Shown: positions 1 to 10,530, counted from the first letter of the stretch. The stretch is 64,000 bases of DNA from Eudorina sp. 2006-703-Eu-15 (GCA_003117195.1 BDSI01000190.1:62001-126000), one strand, 5' to 3'. Program-made: numbers and translations. The notes: generated by a model not told the origin, from the sequence alone.

Positions 1-1288
1 CGGGGGCCAGCTGATCTGGTAGGTCCGGCGGGCTCCCTTGCAGCGGCCCTGCAGGGTGGTGGTTGATGAAGGTAGATGGCCCAGCTGTCGAGGGGCCTGC
101 CCCTGGGTCCCCCCGGCTGTGAGGACGCCGCTGAGTTGCCGGCAGCTGAGTGACACTGGCTGTGAACGAGGAGAGTGGGTTGCAACGTGGCCGCATCCAG
201 GCTGCAGGCTGGACTGGGTGCATCCTGAACCAGCTGCTATGGCTGGGGCCCCGATTGGCTGCATGCTGCCGTCTCCATTCCTCCTCCAGGACCGTGAGTG
301 CACTGCGATTACCCGGGAGTGTAGGCCACGCAGCGGGCGTCAGGGGTCCTGGGCCGTGGTCTCCCAAAGCCAGGCGTGCAGCTGTGAGACGGCGGCGGGT
401 TTCGCAGACTGTGTAGTGTACCAGTGGCAGGGTGCCATGGCCATGACTGAGGGGGTGGCACTGCACCTCGCTCCAGGGGCCCAGGAGCTGGTTCTCGGTT
501 GGCCACAAGGCCGGCCGCTCAGCCGGTGGGGCAGCCTGGTACGCCAACCGCTCCGCCAGGGACCAGAAGCGGCGCGGTTTTTTGCCTGGCAGGACACAGG
601 CCGCCAGCCACGCGTCAGGGGCCGCTGGCCCGGCCGCTGTTGGTTCAGGGGTGACGAGGCGGCCGCTGGGCAGGGCAGCCAGTAGAGCTCCGGACGGGCT
701 GCGAACCCAGTTGCTGTCCAGTGACACTTGCCAATTTGCTGCTTCAGGAAGTTCTGCGGTGAGGAGGCCACCTGGCAGGAGCTGGTGCCAGTCTGGAGGC
801 ACGGCGGCCAGCACAGCCTGCAGTTGGGGGTCACGCTGGGCCAGGGCTGGGGCTGCACGCAGGGCTGCCACGGTGCACGGTGCGTCGATGGGTCCGCCCT
901 CAGGCATACCGGGGGGCTGGAATGGCTGTCCTGTCACTGGGTCCCGAAGGGCTGCATTGTAGTACAGTGGCTCATGCAGCAGCGCCCGCGCGTCAGTGCC
1001 CTCAGGGTAAGGCAGCCGGCAGGGCTGTGAGGCCCGGAAGGATGTCACCAGGCTGGCCAGGTACGGGGGCAGGTTTGCCGGTGGGTCCACCGTCCCATAC
1101 ACCCAACCCCAGCCGGCGGTCCCCCGGGGGGCCCAGTTAGCGAAGAGGGAGCGCATGATCAGCTTCCAGGGCTGCCGGCCTGGTTGGGCTAACTGCGCCA
1201 GGGTCTTGCCATGCAGCGCTGCAAGGAAGGAGTCAAGGTCAATGTGGCCAACCCCGCCACACTCGTGGTCTTGGTATGCCACCACTTG

Positions 1289-2172
1289 TTTTTTTTTTTT
1301 TTTTTTCTGAGAGGGACGTTACAAGGACAAAGGGACGGAAGCAGACCAAGCAGCAAGCCGGGAAGAAGGCCAGACGGCAAGCAAAGACCACCACACCGCA
1401 ACCGAGCCCCAGAGGCACCAACCAGAAGGAAAGGGAACCAAGCAACGCCAACCTCACAGACAGGACGGGGACAGGGACAGGGCGGCAGAGGGAGAGAAAA
1501 GCTCCCAAAGCGGCAAAACGGCACAACAAGGCCGCACCTCCTACTCCAGGCCAACAGGCGAGACGGAAGGCCAAAGACGACCCACCCACCAACAAACAAC
1601 AAAAGACAAAAAAAAAGAAAAGAAAAACAGCTACAAAACCAGAACACAGCAACGAGGCAAACACTACCCAAAGAAGCAGGGCAACACCCAACTGCAGCAG
1701 CCACAGAAGACACAAAGCAAACAAACGGAAGCAACAACCTGCCCACCGAAGGGCCCAACCGCCCAACCGAAGGAACCCAACCCCCCACCCCCCAAAAACA
1801 GACCCCCCAGGCTCGCACGAACCCAAAAGCAACGAGGTGCCGCCCAAGGCACAGGAGGCCAGGGCACGAGCACACCAAGGCGCCAAGCACGTCACGGCCG
1901 AACCCGGGTGCCGCTCGGTAGGGTCTCGAGCACGAGCACACCGCAGGGCCGCACAACAGGGCGCCGCTCCACCAGCCACGCCAACAGACGCCGGCCCGGC
2001 AGAGCACGAGCACGCCACGAGCAAGGGAAACGTCTAGGGCTGGTACCCTGCGGGGCGCAGCAAGCAGGCACACCCCTCCCTCGCCAACCCAACCCTGGAG
2101 GCCCTCACCCCTACAACACTGGCCCCCCTAGACCCCAGCACCCTCGAGGCCCCCACACAAAGCCGAACTGAA
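1289..2172 (-). mobile_element. 3'-UTR-only LINE copy inserted into copy A
   Basis: A run of 18 T at 1289-1306 is the poly(A) tail of a minus-strand copy. It is followed by CTGAGAGGGACGTTACAAGG, the complement of the family's 3' terminus, which is seen again at 4490, 5800, 6743, 7469 and 10505. The insert contains about 865 bp of 3' UTR and no ORF of its own. Long ORFs across it arise only from its purine/pyrimidine asymmetry. The flanks CCACCACTTG (left) and CCCCCACTGG (right) are an imperfect candidate 10-bp target-site duplication. The insertion interrupts the polyprotein of copy A, so it is the younger event. Confidence 0.85.
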
Positions 2173-4044
2173 ACCCCCCACTGGATCCGGCTTCAGCAGT
2201 GCACGACCATTGCACACCAGGGTAGCATCTTCAGGCAGCAACGACCAGGCTGTGAAGCCATCGATGCACTTCCGCAGCGCTGCCAGCTGGGGTGGGGAGG
2301 GCTGGACAAAGGAGAAGTGGAAGGCAAGGGCATTGCCCAATACCTGCTTGGCCACGTGGACCCTGCCGACGAAGCTGAGGCCATGCCGCCGCCACACCTG
2401 CCCGATGTTGTTCAGCCGTTGGATACGGCTGGCGTAGCAGAGGTTGGCTGCCAGGGTGGTGTCAGTGGTGAGTGGTACCCCAAGGTGGCGGGGCGGCTCC
2501 TCCCCAGGGAGAGGGAATTTGGCGCCCGTTGCCTCATTCACACCCCAGACCACACGGTGGGTTCCGAGCACCAGCCCCTTGCTTTTGCTGGCATTCTCCT
2601 TGGCGTTACTGGCCCGGCAGAAGAGCTGGACCGCTGCTTTGGCGACGGGGCCGTCCTCGTCAACGTCCCGGACCGTGAGGACAGTATCGTCGGCATGGTG
2701 CGACACGGGCGGTGCAGGCTGTCCACTGGGGAGGGTGGGTGTGCGTAGCTGGCCTGAGGCGCATAGATGGTGCAGGTACACCGTGAGTGGCTCAAGCTGC
2801 AATACCCAGAGGACGGGCGACAGGGTGCTGCCCTGCTCGAGGCTGTTCCGGACCGGGAACGGGGCGGACAGCTGGCCGTTGACCACAACACGGGAAGACC
2901 CATCCGACGTGAGGAGGCGGATCCACCGCTGCATGCTGGGTCCAAATCCCTTGGACTCCACCACTCGGTACAGCCACGGACGGTGGACCCGGTCGTAGGC
3001 TTTCTCAATGTCCAGGAAGAGGAGGGCCGCGGATTGCTGGGACTGTTGCACATGCTCAGCCAGGGTCAGGTGGTACAGGATGTTGTCCCGGATATCTCGC
3101 CCCGCGATAAAGGCTGTTTGGAGCGGGTCCACCAGGTAATCCAGGGCCGGCTGGAGGCGATTGCTGACCACCTTGCAGACGATTTTGTAGTCACACTGCA
3201 GGAGGGTGATGGGCCGGTAGCTGCTGAGGTCCGGCCGAGGCAGGCGCTTCCCCTTATAGATGAGAGAGATGATCCCTTCACGCCAGCTGCGGGGCAGGGA
3301 TGCAGCAGCGGCCGCCCCGGAGGCGACGGAGCCCTGGTGGAAGGCTTCATTGGCGGCTGCAAGGAGCGGCGGCCCCAGCTGCTCCCACAGGACACGATAA
3401 ACCTCGTACGGGACACCATCCGAACCCGGGGCCTTGCCATTCTGGCATGAAGCCAGGGCCACCATGAGTTCCTCCAACTGGAGTTCCCCCTGGGCCCCTG
3501 CGCCATCAGAGCTGTCCCGCAGGTCGTCTGGCAGTCGCCGGCGAAGGTGGCTGAGTAGCAGGTCCTGGGCAGCGGGGTCCACCTCCCCAACTCGGAACAG
3601 GCCCGTGGGGCTGTCACTGCTGTACAGGGCGTGGGCGGCCGTGGTGATGGTCTCACCGGCATTCGCGCTGGTCAGGGGGACTGGCTCGGGCCGCCCTGGG
3701 GCGAGCAGGTGGGTGATGGGTTCCCTGACCTTAGCCTCCCGGCCGAGCTGGTGGAACCAGCCGGTGCCTTTGTCTCCATGCCGGGTGTAGGCGGCATCCA
3801 GGGCGGCATTGCGGCGGGTTGAGGCCTGGGCCACACTGTCAGCCAGCTGCTTGCAGGCATGAGCGGCGGCCAGGCTAACAGGAGAGCCAGGGGCACTGCC
3901 ATGCTGGGCCGCCAGAGCTGCGGCTGCAGCCTGCTGTGCAGCACGAAGGTCGGCCACTTGCTCGTGGAGATGCTGGCGGTGGAGCTGGTCAGCCACCAGC
4001 CACAGCCGGCCTTTGACCCACTCCCAAGTTTCCCTGGCATCCAC
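2173..4044 (-). CDS. Reverse transcriptase domain of LINE copy A (partial)
   Basis: About 620 codons are open without a stop. The N-terminal 190 residues are the helical linker typical of the region between endonuclease and RT. RT motifs follow in order: SYRPITLL (fingers), AFIAGRDIRDN, LFLDIEKAYDRV (motif A, catalytic Asp), LEQGSTLSPVLW (motif B), HHADDTVL (motif C) and the thumb region with RHLGVPL. The catalytic pair DD is present, but the preceding aromatic residue of the usual YADD or FADD box is His. The protein would synthesise cDNA at a nicked target from the element's own RNA. The start is not native: the element is 5'-truncated at 4044. The end is set by a later insertion at 2172, so this copy cannot make a full polyprotein. 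Confidence 0.88.
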
Positions 4045-4507
4045 GGTGTTCCCTTGGGCTGCTGCAGGTTTGTTGCTTCCGTTGTTTGTTTTGTGTCTTC
4101 TGTGGCTGCTGCAGTTCGGTGTTGCCCTGCTTCTTTGGGTAGTGTTTGCCTCGTTGCTGTGTTCTGGTTTTGTAGCTGTTTTTTCTTTTCTTTTTTTTGT
4201 TTTTTGTTGTTTGTTGGTGGGTGGGTCGTCTTTGGCCTTCCGTCTCGCCTGGTGGCCTGGAGTAGGAGGTGCGGCCTTGTTGTGCCGTTTTGCCGCTCTG
4301 GGAGCTCTTCTCTCCCTCTGCCGCCCTGTCCCTGTCCCCGTCCTGTCTGTGAGGTTGGCGTTGCTTGGTTCCCTTTCCTTCTGGTTGGCGCCTCTGGGGC
4401 TCGGTTGCGGTGTGGTGGTCTTTGCTTGCCGTCTGGCCTTCTTCCCGGCTTGCTGCTTGGTCTGCTTCCGTCCCTTTGTCCTTGTAACGTCCCTCAGAAA
4501 AAAAAAA
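4045..4507 (+). mobile_element. LINE 3'-UTR fragment, plus orientation, poly(A)-terminated
   Basis: The sequence from GTTCCCTTGGGCTGCTGCAG to the terminal CCCTCAGAAAAAAAAAA matches the last 460 bp of the family 3' UTR in plus orientation. It abuts the truncated 5' end of copy A head to head. The simplest reading is that copy A inserted into this older plus-strand copy, whose left part would then lie outside the window. Confidence 0.8.
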
Positions 4508-5819
4508 AGACCCTACCGAGCGGCACCCGGGTTCGGCCGTGACGTGCTTGGTGCCTTGGTGTGCTCGTGCCCTGGCCTCCTGTGCCTTGGGCGGCACCTC
4601 GGTGCTTTTGGGTTCGTGCGAGCCTGGGGGGTCTGTTTTTGGGGGTTGGGGGGTTGGGTTCCTTCTGTTGGGCGGTCTGGTGTGTCCCCTTCTGTTGGGA
4701 GTTCCGGTGTTCCCTTGGGCTGCTGCAGGTTGTTCCTTCCGTTGTTTGCTTTGTGTCTTCTGTGGCTGCTGCAGTTGGGTGTTGCCCTGCTTCTTTGGGT
4801 AGTGTTTGCCTCGTTGCTGTGTTCTGGTTTTGTAGCCGTTTTTCTTTTCTTTTTTTGTTTTTGTTGTTTGTTGGTGGGTGGGTCATCTTTGGCCTTCGGT
4901 CTCGCCTGGTGACGCTGTCGTCACCCAGGTGGTCAGCGAACTCCAGCGGCTCATGTGGGCGCACTTCCGGATGGCAGCACTGCCCGAGGACAGTATGGCT
5001 GGTTTGCCACTCTCACACATCACCGCACAGCTGAAGACAGCTCCGCTGGACGCCTTCGAAGCCTCTTGGGCGCATGAAGGTGTCCTGTGCTCTGTCGAAC
5101 GAGCCGACGGGCAGGCTCCCAAGCTGCGGGTCCATCTGTCCCTCGCCCACCCAGTGCCAGCACCGCAGGCTGCAGCCACGTCACTGTCAGCGTAGGTTCA
5201 GCCACAGCAACAGCATCAGCTCAGCCCAGCTCAGGGGGTTCTTGGTCGTAGGTCTGCAGTCTCTGGCTGGTGTAGGGCCGTCGAGTAAGGGGTTATCAGT
5301 TTCAGTTTAGCGGGGGAGCCTTGAGGGTACCGGGGTCTAGGGGAGGCGGTGTTGTGGGACTGAGGGCCCCCTTTTGCTAGGTTGGCGAGGGAGGGATGGG
5401 GCGGGGAGGTGGGGGCCCTGGCTGTGGTGCCGCAGGGTGACAGACCAGGACGCGTCCCTTTGCTCGTGGCGTGCTCGTGCTCGGCCAGGCTGGCACCTGC
5501 TGGCTTGCCTGGTAGAGCGGCGCCCTGTTGTGTGGCCCTGCGGTGTGCTCGTGCTCGGACCCCTTCCTGGAGTAGGAGGTGCGGCCTTGTTGTGCCATTT
5601 TGCCGCTTTGGGAGCTCTTCTCTCCCTCTGCCGCCCTGTCCCTGTCCCCGTCCTGTCTGTGAGGTTGGCGTTGCTTGGTTCCCTTTCCTTCTGGTTGGTG
5701 CCTCTGGGGCTCGGTTGCGGTGTGGTGGTCTTCGCTTGCAGTCTGGCCTTCTTCCCGGCTTGCTGCTTGGTCTGCTTCCGTCCCTTTGTCCTTGTAACGT
5801 CCCTCTCAGAAAAAAAAAA
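4508..5819 (+). mobile_element. Rearranged plus-strand LINE 3' end
   Basis: Three parts of the family 3' end are present in unusual order. 4508-4911 is the middle of the 3' UTR. 4912-5562 is the polyprotein C-terminus plus the start of the 3' UTR. 5563-5819 is the terminal 3' UTR with its poly(A) at 5811-5819. In the intact copy at 7461-8418 the order is polyprotein end, 3'-UTR start, middle, terminus. The middle block is missing from its normal place (the junction near 5563 reads GACCCCTTCCTGGAGTAGG) and is found upstream instead. Confidence 0.75.
4912..5192 (+). pseudogene. LINE polyprotein C-terminal fragment
   Basis: About 94 codons ending at TAG match the C-terminus of the polyprotein at 8419-8695 almost residue for residue (ELQRLMWAHFRMAALPED and VERADGQAPKLRVHLSLAHP in both). 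There is no RT and no start, so this is a relic of a 5'-truncated insertion and not an expressed gene. Confidence 0.8.
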
Positions 5820-5889
5820 CTCACCCCCTGTGCCCAGTCCCGCTCCGAAACCAAGCTTCAATTGAAACAGCCGCCCGTCATCGCTACCA

Positions 5890-6146
5890 CCACCAGTGCC
5901 ACCGCCACTGTAAGTGGTGCTGTTGCTGCTGCTATTGTTGCTGCTGCTGGTGTTGACGTGCTGCGGTTGCGTCAGGGCCCCTGCAGGGGCCATGACGGCT
6001 GCGGCGGCGGCGGCGCTGCCGTTGCCGCCTTGATCGCCTTGGTTTCGGCGCGCCGCCAGGAGGCTATTAGCCATGCAGCGGTCAAGGCCCAGCGTGTCGA
6101 CGCAGCGCTGATCGACGAACTTGTCACAGGCCATGGCGGAGTGGAC
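5890..6146 (-). CDS. Possible exon, Cys/His-containing, unknown function
   Basis: Downstream of a good acceptor (CTGCCGCAG, ending at 6147 on the minus strand) an open frame reads RFVHSAMACDKFVDQRC, then DTLGLDRCMANSLL, and passes into a Ser/Asn/Gly-rich tail. The first 40 residues have the look of a folded, Cys-containing segment. I do not recognise the family. The frame runs on into the LINE at 5819, so the 3' end of the exon is unknown. It may belong with the block at 6295-6440 and the start exon at 10644-10750, but no reading frame proves this. Confidence 0.25.
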
Positions 6147-6294
6147 GAACCTGCGGCAGCGCGCGCAGGGCCAGAGTGACCTCACTGACCCATGGGTCGC
6201 AAGTCCGAACTCGAGACTCAGTAGGTTTCCCTCTATTCTCCAGTTTATTCCATGGCGAACCCTGCATCCAATACGCTAACTCGGTAAGGTCGTA

Positions 6295-6440
6295 CCGTAC
6301 GGCATGCCGTACCTGACGATGTAACCTTCGTTGTTGTCGCTCTCGACATCCAGCATCTGGGTCATGTACGCCACGTCCACCAAGTCGTAGAATGGTGTAC
6401 AGCACTGCGCGACCACGCCGTCCGCGGTCGCATTACCGCG
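6295..6440 (-). CDS. Possible exon, unknown function
   Basis: A minus-strand open segment encodes CCTPFYDLVDVAYMTQMLDV, then ESDNNEGYIVRYGMPYG, and meets a possible GTACGA donor near 6290. Composition is more protein-like than the surrounding frames: acidic and aromatic residues, no homopolymers. No homologue is recognised. It lies upstream, in the minus-strand sense, of the Cys-containing block at 5890-6146, so both may be exons of one gene. Confidence 0.25.
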
Positions 6441-6733
6441 CAAGCCCCCCGCCGCGGCAGGTGGAGGCACGAGCGGCGGCGACAACAGCCCAGGTGGCGA
6501 CCCCAAAGTCCCGATGAGCAACGCGGATCCTCGGAAAGACCAGAAACCCGATGGCCCCGGGTCACAAGTCCGTATCCCCGTCCGGCGAGCCCACGCCCAC
6601 CACTGCAGCCGCTGAGAGTGACGTGCGCTGGCACCGCGAGGAGGGCGATTCGGATGACGCGCTTGCTGTAACACGCCAGCAGGCCGCCCCAGCCACACGC
6701 CAAGCCGCTGTTGACCGTCCCCGCCGAGCGACC

Positions 6734-6802
6734 TTTTTTTTTCTGAGAGGGACGTTACAAGGACAAAGGGACGGAAGCAGACCAAGCAGCAAGCCGGGAA
6801 GA
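6734..6802 (-). mobile_element. 69-bp 5'-truncated LINE 3' end
   Basis: Nine T at 6734-6742 are followed by CTGAGAGGGACGTTACAAGG and about 40 bp more of the family 3' terminus, then an abrupt break into unrelated sequence. It is a dead-on-arrival insertion of only the last 60 bp of the element. Confidence 0.85.
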
Positions 6803-7242
6803 CCTGATGGCGCGCTTACCTAGCTTGTGAATCTATCTCCCAACAGCGCCCGCCGCGGGACAGCAGCGCCGGTCTGTGCATGCCATGGCGGGGCTGGTCA
6901 GGTCGTCGACAACTCCAGGTGAGCCGCCCCAGGGAGCAGCGCCGACAAGCCGGTCCCGCAGCATGCATGGACAGCCACGGTAACGATGATGGCATAGCGG
7001 AAGGTGGCGACGGAGGGGCGTGACGCGGCTATGCCGGCGGACGTGGCGTTGAGCCGCATTCCCAAGAGGGCGGGCCGCGGCGCCGCCCGCTGGCTGGGAA
7101 GGGGCCGCAGGCGGCCTCCGTCCGCGCTTCCCTTGTGGTAGGACGGTAGCCCATCGCGACGTGGATAGGTTGCAGTTCAGGTCAACGCACATTCTGGCAA
7201 CGAGGTCATCAATGTCAGTGTGGCCAAGAGACGGCGTGCAGA
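6803..7242. other. Unassigned 440-bp GC-rich segment
   Basis: No gene is supported. Near 7190-7225 the minus strand reads LGHTDIDDLVARM, which resembles the family's GVGHIDLDSFLAAL segment just after the RT. This hints at a diverged older LINE relative. The rest is Arg/Ala/Pro-rich in every frame. Confidence 0.35.
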
Positions 7243-7460
7243 CCTTCTGCTTTGCCTGGTGGCCCGGAGTAGGCGGTGCGGCCTTGTTGTGCCGTTCTTT
7301 GCCGCTAAGGGAGGTTTTTCGTCCCTCTGCGGCCCTGTCCCTGTCCCTGTCCGGACTGTGAGGTTGGCGTTGCTTGGTTTTCCTTTCCTCCTGGTTGGTG
7401 CCTCTGGGGCTTGGTCGCAGTGTGGTGGTCTTCGCTTGCCGTCCGGCTCTCTTCCCGGCT
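7243..7460 (+). mobile_element. Left part of a plus-strand LINE 3'-UTR copy split by copy C
   Basis: The sequence matches the family 3' UTR from CCTTCTGCTTTGCCTGG to CTTCCCGGCT and then stops at the poly(T) of copy C. The missing remainder, GGCTTGCTGCTTGG to the poly(A), reappears at 10471-10530. Together they make one roughly 280-bp 5'-truncated insertion. Confidence 0.85.
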
Positions 7461-8418
7461 TTTTTTTTCTGAGAGGGACGTTACAAGGACAAAGGGACGG
7501 AAGCAGACCAAGCAGCAAGCCAGGAAGAGAGCCGGACGGCAAGCGAAGACCTCCACACTGCGACCAAGCCCCAGAGGCACCAACCAGGAGGAAAGGAAAA
7601 CCAAGCAACGCCAACCTCACAGACCGGACAGGGACAGGGACAGGGCCGCAGAGGGAAGAAAAACCTCCCTTAGCGGCAAAGAACGGCACAACAAGGCCGC
7701 ACCGCCTACTCCGGGCCACCAGGCAAAGCAGAAGGGCTCACAGAACCCCCCACCAAACAGCAACGAACCAAAGAGGCAACAAGGACAACACAACTCAAAG
7801 AAAAAAGAAGCAGGACAACACCCAACCACAGAAGCCAAAAGCACAGAAGCAAGAGACCCAGGAACAACGGCAAAGCTCAACAGGAGACGGCCAAAACAGA
7901 CCGCCAACTAGAAGGAGCCCAACCCTGCAACCCCCAAAACAGGCACCCCCCACCCACAGGAACCCAAGGAACGCCAAGGTGCCGCCCAGGGCACTGAAGG
8001 CCAGGGCACGAGCACACCGAGGCACCACGCACGACACAGCCAACCCTGGGTGCCGCTCGGAAGGGTCCCGAGCACGAGCACACCGCAGGGCCACACAAAC
8101 AGGGCGCCGCTCTACCAGGCAAGCCAGCAGGTGCCAGCCTGGCCGAGCACGAGCACGCCATGAGCAAAGGGACACGTCCTGGTCCGTCACCCTGCGGCAC
8201 CACGGCCAGGTCCCCCACCTCCCCGCCCCATCCCTCCCTCGCCAACCTAGCAAAGGGGGCCCTCAGTCCCACAACACCTCCTCCCCTAGACCCCGGCAAC
8301 CCTCTAAACTGAAACTGATAACCCCCTACTCGACGGCCCTACACCAGCCAGAGACTGCAGACCTACGACCAAGAACCCCCTGAGCTGGGCTGAGCTGATG
8401 CTGTTGCTGTGGCTGAAG

Positions 8419-8990
8419 CTAGTCGGACAGTGACGTGGCTGCAGCCTGCGGTGCTGGCACTGGGTGGGCGAGGGACAGATGGACCCGCAGCTTGGGAGCC
8501 TGCCCGTCGGCTCGTTCGACAGAGCACAGGACACCTTCATGCGCCCAAGAGGCTTCGAAGGCGTCCAGCGGAGCTGTCTTCAGCTGTGCGGTGATGTGTG
8601 AGAGTGGCAAACCAGCCATGGTGTCCTCGGGCAGCGCTGCCATCCGGAAGTGCGCCCACATGAGCCGCTGGAGTTCGCTGACCACCTGGGTGATGACAGC
8701 GTCGGAAGGGCAGGGCTCAGCGCCGGCCGCCTGGTGGTGACACCAGACGGCCCACAGCCAGGTGGCCCTAAGAGCAGTCCAGAGGGTTTGCAGACCCGGG
8801 CTGGTTGGGTACTGGTCCCAGGCGGCCGCCCAGTCGCCCAGCAGCAGCTCAACGCTTGTCATCGGGGGGCCGGGCCCCCCTGTGATTGCCCCCCAGAGGG
8901 CCGCGAGCCACTCGTGTACGCCCATGTACGCCGGGCAGGCCGCAAAGATGTGGGTCAAGCTGTCCAAGCACGGTTCCGGCCGCCGCCGCC

Positions 8991-9068
<78 letters not shown>

Positions 9069-10470
9069 GCCGCCGTTGGTGACACGGTGGGTGGCTGCAG
9101 GCGGCCCGGTCCGGCCGGCCTTTGCTTGCGAGATACAGTCCGCACGGGAGCCGGGCATGCTGCAACCGCCACACCAGGGCCTTGGCCCGGTTGCTGGCCG
9201 GGCTGTCCAATAGGCGCTGCCAGGTCCTGTGCTTGTGGGCCGCCGTGGGTGCCTCCAATCCCGGCGGGTCCTGGGGTCCCGGCGGGTCTGGTGGTGCCGG
9301 CGGGTCCGGCGGTTCGGGCAGGACAGCTGCGGCCAGCGGTCCGGGCGGGTCGGGTAAGCCAGGCGGGTCCAGCGGGACCAGCTGGTCCGGCAGGTCCGGC
9401 GGGCTTCCTTGCCATGGCGCGCTGGGGTGGGGGTTGCTGAAGGTGGAGGGCCCAGCCGTCGAGTGGCCTGCCCCTGGGTCCGTTCGGCTGCATGAACGCC
9501 GGTGAGTGGCCTGCGGCTGAGCGGCACTGGCTGTGAACGGGGAGGGGGGGCTGCAACGTGGCTGCATCCAGGCTGCAGGCGGGACTGGGTGCCTCCTGAA
9601 CCAACTGCTGTGGCTGGGGGCCCGATTGTCCGCATGCTGCCGCCTCCATTTGTCCTCCAGGGCCGTGAGGGCGCTGCAATTGCCCGGGAGTGTAGGCCAC
9701 GCAGCTGGTGTCAGGGGTCCCGGGCCAAAGTCCTCCATAGCCAGGCGTGCCACTGTGAGACGGCGGCGGGTTTCACACACTGTGTAGTGCACCAGCGGCA
9801 GGGTTCCGTGGCCGTGGCTGAGGGGATGGCATTGCACCTCGTTCCAGGGGCCCAAGAGCTGGTTCTCGGTTGGCCACAGGGCCGGCCGCTCAGCCGGTGG
9901 GGCAGCCTGGTACGCTACACGCTCCGCCAGGGACCAGAACCGGCGGGGCTTTTTGCCAGGCAGGACGCAGGCCGGGAGCCACAAATCATCGGCCGCCGGC
10001 CCAGGCGCTGCTGATTCAGGGGCCACCAGGCGGCCGCTTGGCAGGGCAGCCAACAGATCTCCGGAGGGGTTCCGAACCCAGTGGCTGTCCGGCGACACCA
10101 GCCAGTTTGCTGCCACAGGGAGTTCGGCAGCGAGGAGGCCCCCTGGCAGGAGCTGCTGCCAGTCCAGAGGCACGGCGGCCAGCACCGCCTGCAGTTGGGG
10201 GTCGTGCTGTGCCAGGGCTGGGGCAGCTCGCAGGGCTGCCACGGTGCCCGGGGCATTGACGGGTCCGCCAGGCATAGCGGGGGGCTGGAACGGCTGACCG
10301 GTCGCGGGGTCCCGAAGGGCTGCGTTGTAGTACAGCGGCTCATGTAGCAGCACCCGCGCGTCAGTGCCCGCAGGGTAAGGCAGGCGGCAGGGGTGTGTGG
10401 CCCGGAAGGACGCCACCAGGCTGGCCAGGTACGGGGGCAGGTTTGGGGGCGGGTCCATCGTCCCATACAC
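8419..10470 (-). CDS. LINE polyprotein C-terminal half with zf-RVT-like region and polyglutamine
   Basis: About 680 codons remain open to the TAG at 8419. The part nearest the RT side contains PNLPPYLASLVASFR and RPALWPTENQLLGPW. A proline-rich linker (PPGLPDPPGPL, PPDPPAPPDPPG) follows. Next comes a zinc-binding RT-associated region: WRLQHARLPCGLYL, CSHPPC, then CLDSLTHIFAACP, matching the zf-RVT pattern of Cys pairs with a His-x4-Cys end. A CTG/CAG microsatellite inserts about 25 Gln between the Cys pair and the downstream Cys-His-Cys. The frame is open upstream into flanking DNA (to 10656), but that start is accidental: the family sequence ends at 10470. Confidence 0.75.
8992..9066 (+). 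repeat. (CTG)25 microsatellite inside LINE coding sequence
   Basis: Twenty-five CTG units lie on the plus strand and are read as CAG (Gln) in the minus-strand polyprotein. The surrounding CCG/CGG codons give flanking Arg runs. Confidence 0.97.
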
Positions 10471-10530
10471 CGGCTTGCTGCTTGGTCTGCTTCCGTCCCT
10501 TTGTCCTTGTAACGTCCCTCTCAGAAAAAA
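10471..10530 (+). mobile_element. Right part of the split plus-strand LINE 3'-UTR copy
   Basis: It resumes exactly where 7243-7460 stops (GGCTTGCTGCTTGG) and ends CCCTCTCAG plus seven A. It therefore marks the outer right edge of the nested insertion. Confidence 0.88.

Larger units (their letters stand above)
1..4044 (-). mobile_element. L1-type non-LTR retrotransposon copy A, 5'-truncated and split by a nested insertion
   Basis: Reading leftward, 4044 to 2173 encodes a reverse transcriptase and 1288 to 1 encodes the post-RT region of the same polyprotein. The two halves join in frame (GRALLKPDPVG, then VAYQDHECGGVGHIDLD) once the insert at 1289-2172 is removed. The post-RT half is the close relative of the sequence at 9380-10470 and appears to stay open to the window edge, so the element continues outside. 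The 5' part, including the expected AP-endonuclease domain, is missing: the copy stops abruptly at 4044 against an opposite-orientation tail. That this is one family with the copies at 4.0-10.5 kb is seen directly in the sequence; the L1-type assignment is from motif order. Confidence 0.85.
5820..6733. other. Non-LINE host DNA between retrotransposon copies
   Basis: This stretch does not match the LINE family. It contains two protein-like minus-strand blocks (listed separately), a run of Ala/Ser/Asn codons, and the palindromes GACCCATGGGTC (6187) and CCGTACGGCATGCCGTAC (6296). It is probably an intron/exon remnant of a gene that the retrotransposons have invaded. Confidence 0.4.
7461..10470 (-). 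mobile_element. LINE copy C, 5'-truncated, 3.0 kb with full 3' UTR
   Basis: The poly(A) tail appears as T at 7461-7468. The 3' UTR of about 950 bp occupies 7461-8418 and the polyprotein C-terminal half lies at 8419-10470. The 5' end stops at CATACAC, about 40 codons downstream of the RT/post-RT junction seen in copy A. Copy C sits inside the older plus-strand 3'-UTR copy, and CCGGCT at both edges is the likely target-site duplication. It is the best reference in this window for the family's 3' end. Confidence 0.88.

Noticed and set aside
1189..2073. Long minus-strand ORF rich in Leu, Cys and Phe, and its mirrored plus-strand ORFs
   Set aside because: They lie entirely in the LINE 3' UTR and recur wherever that UTR occurs. 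Strand composition bias explains them.
1289..10530. LINE copies with poly(A) tails facing outward at both ends, first read as terminal inverted repeats or twin priming
   Set aside because: The inverted parts include the 3' terminus and tail, which twin priming does not give, and for the right-hand unit the two outer parts rejoin into one older copy. Nested insertion is enough.
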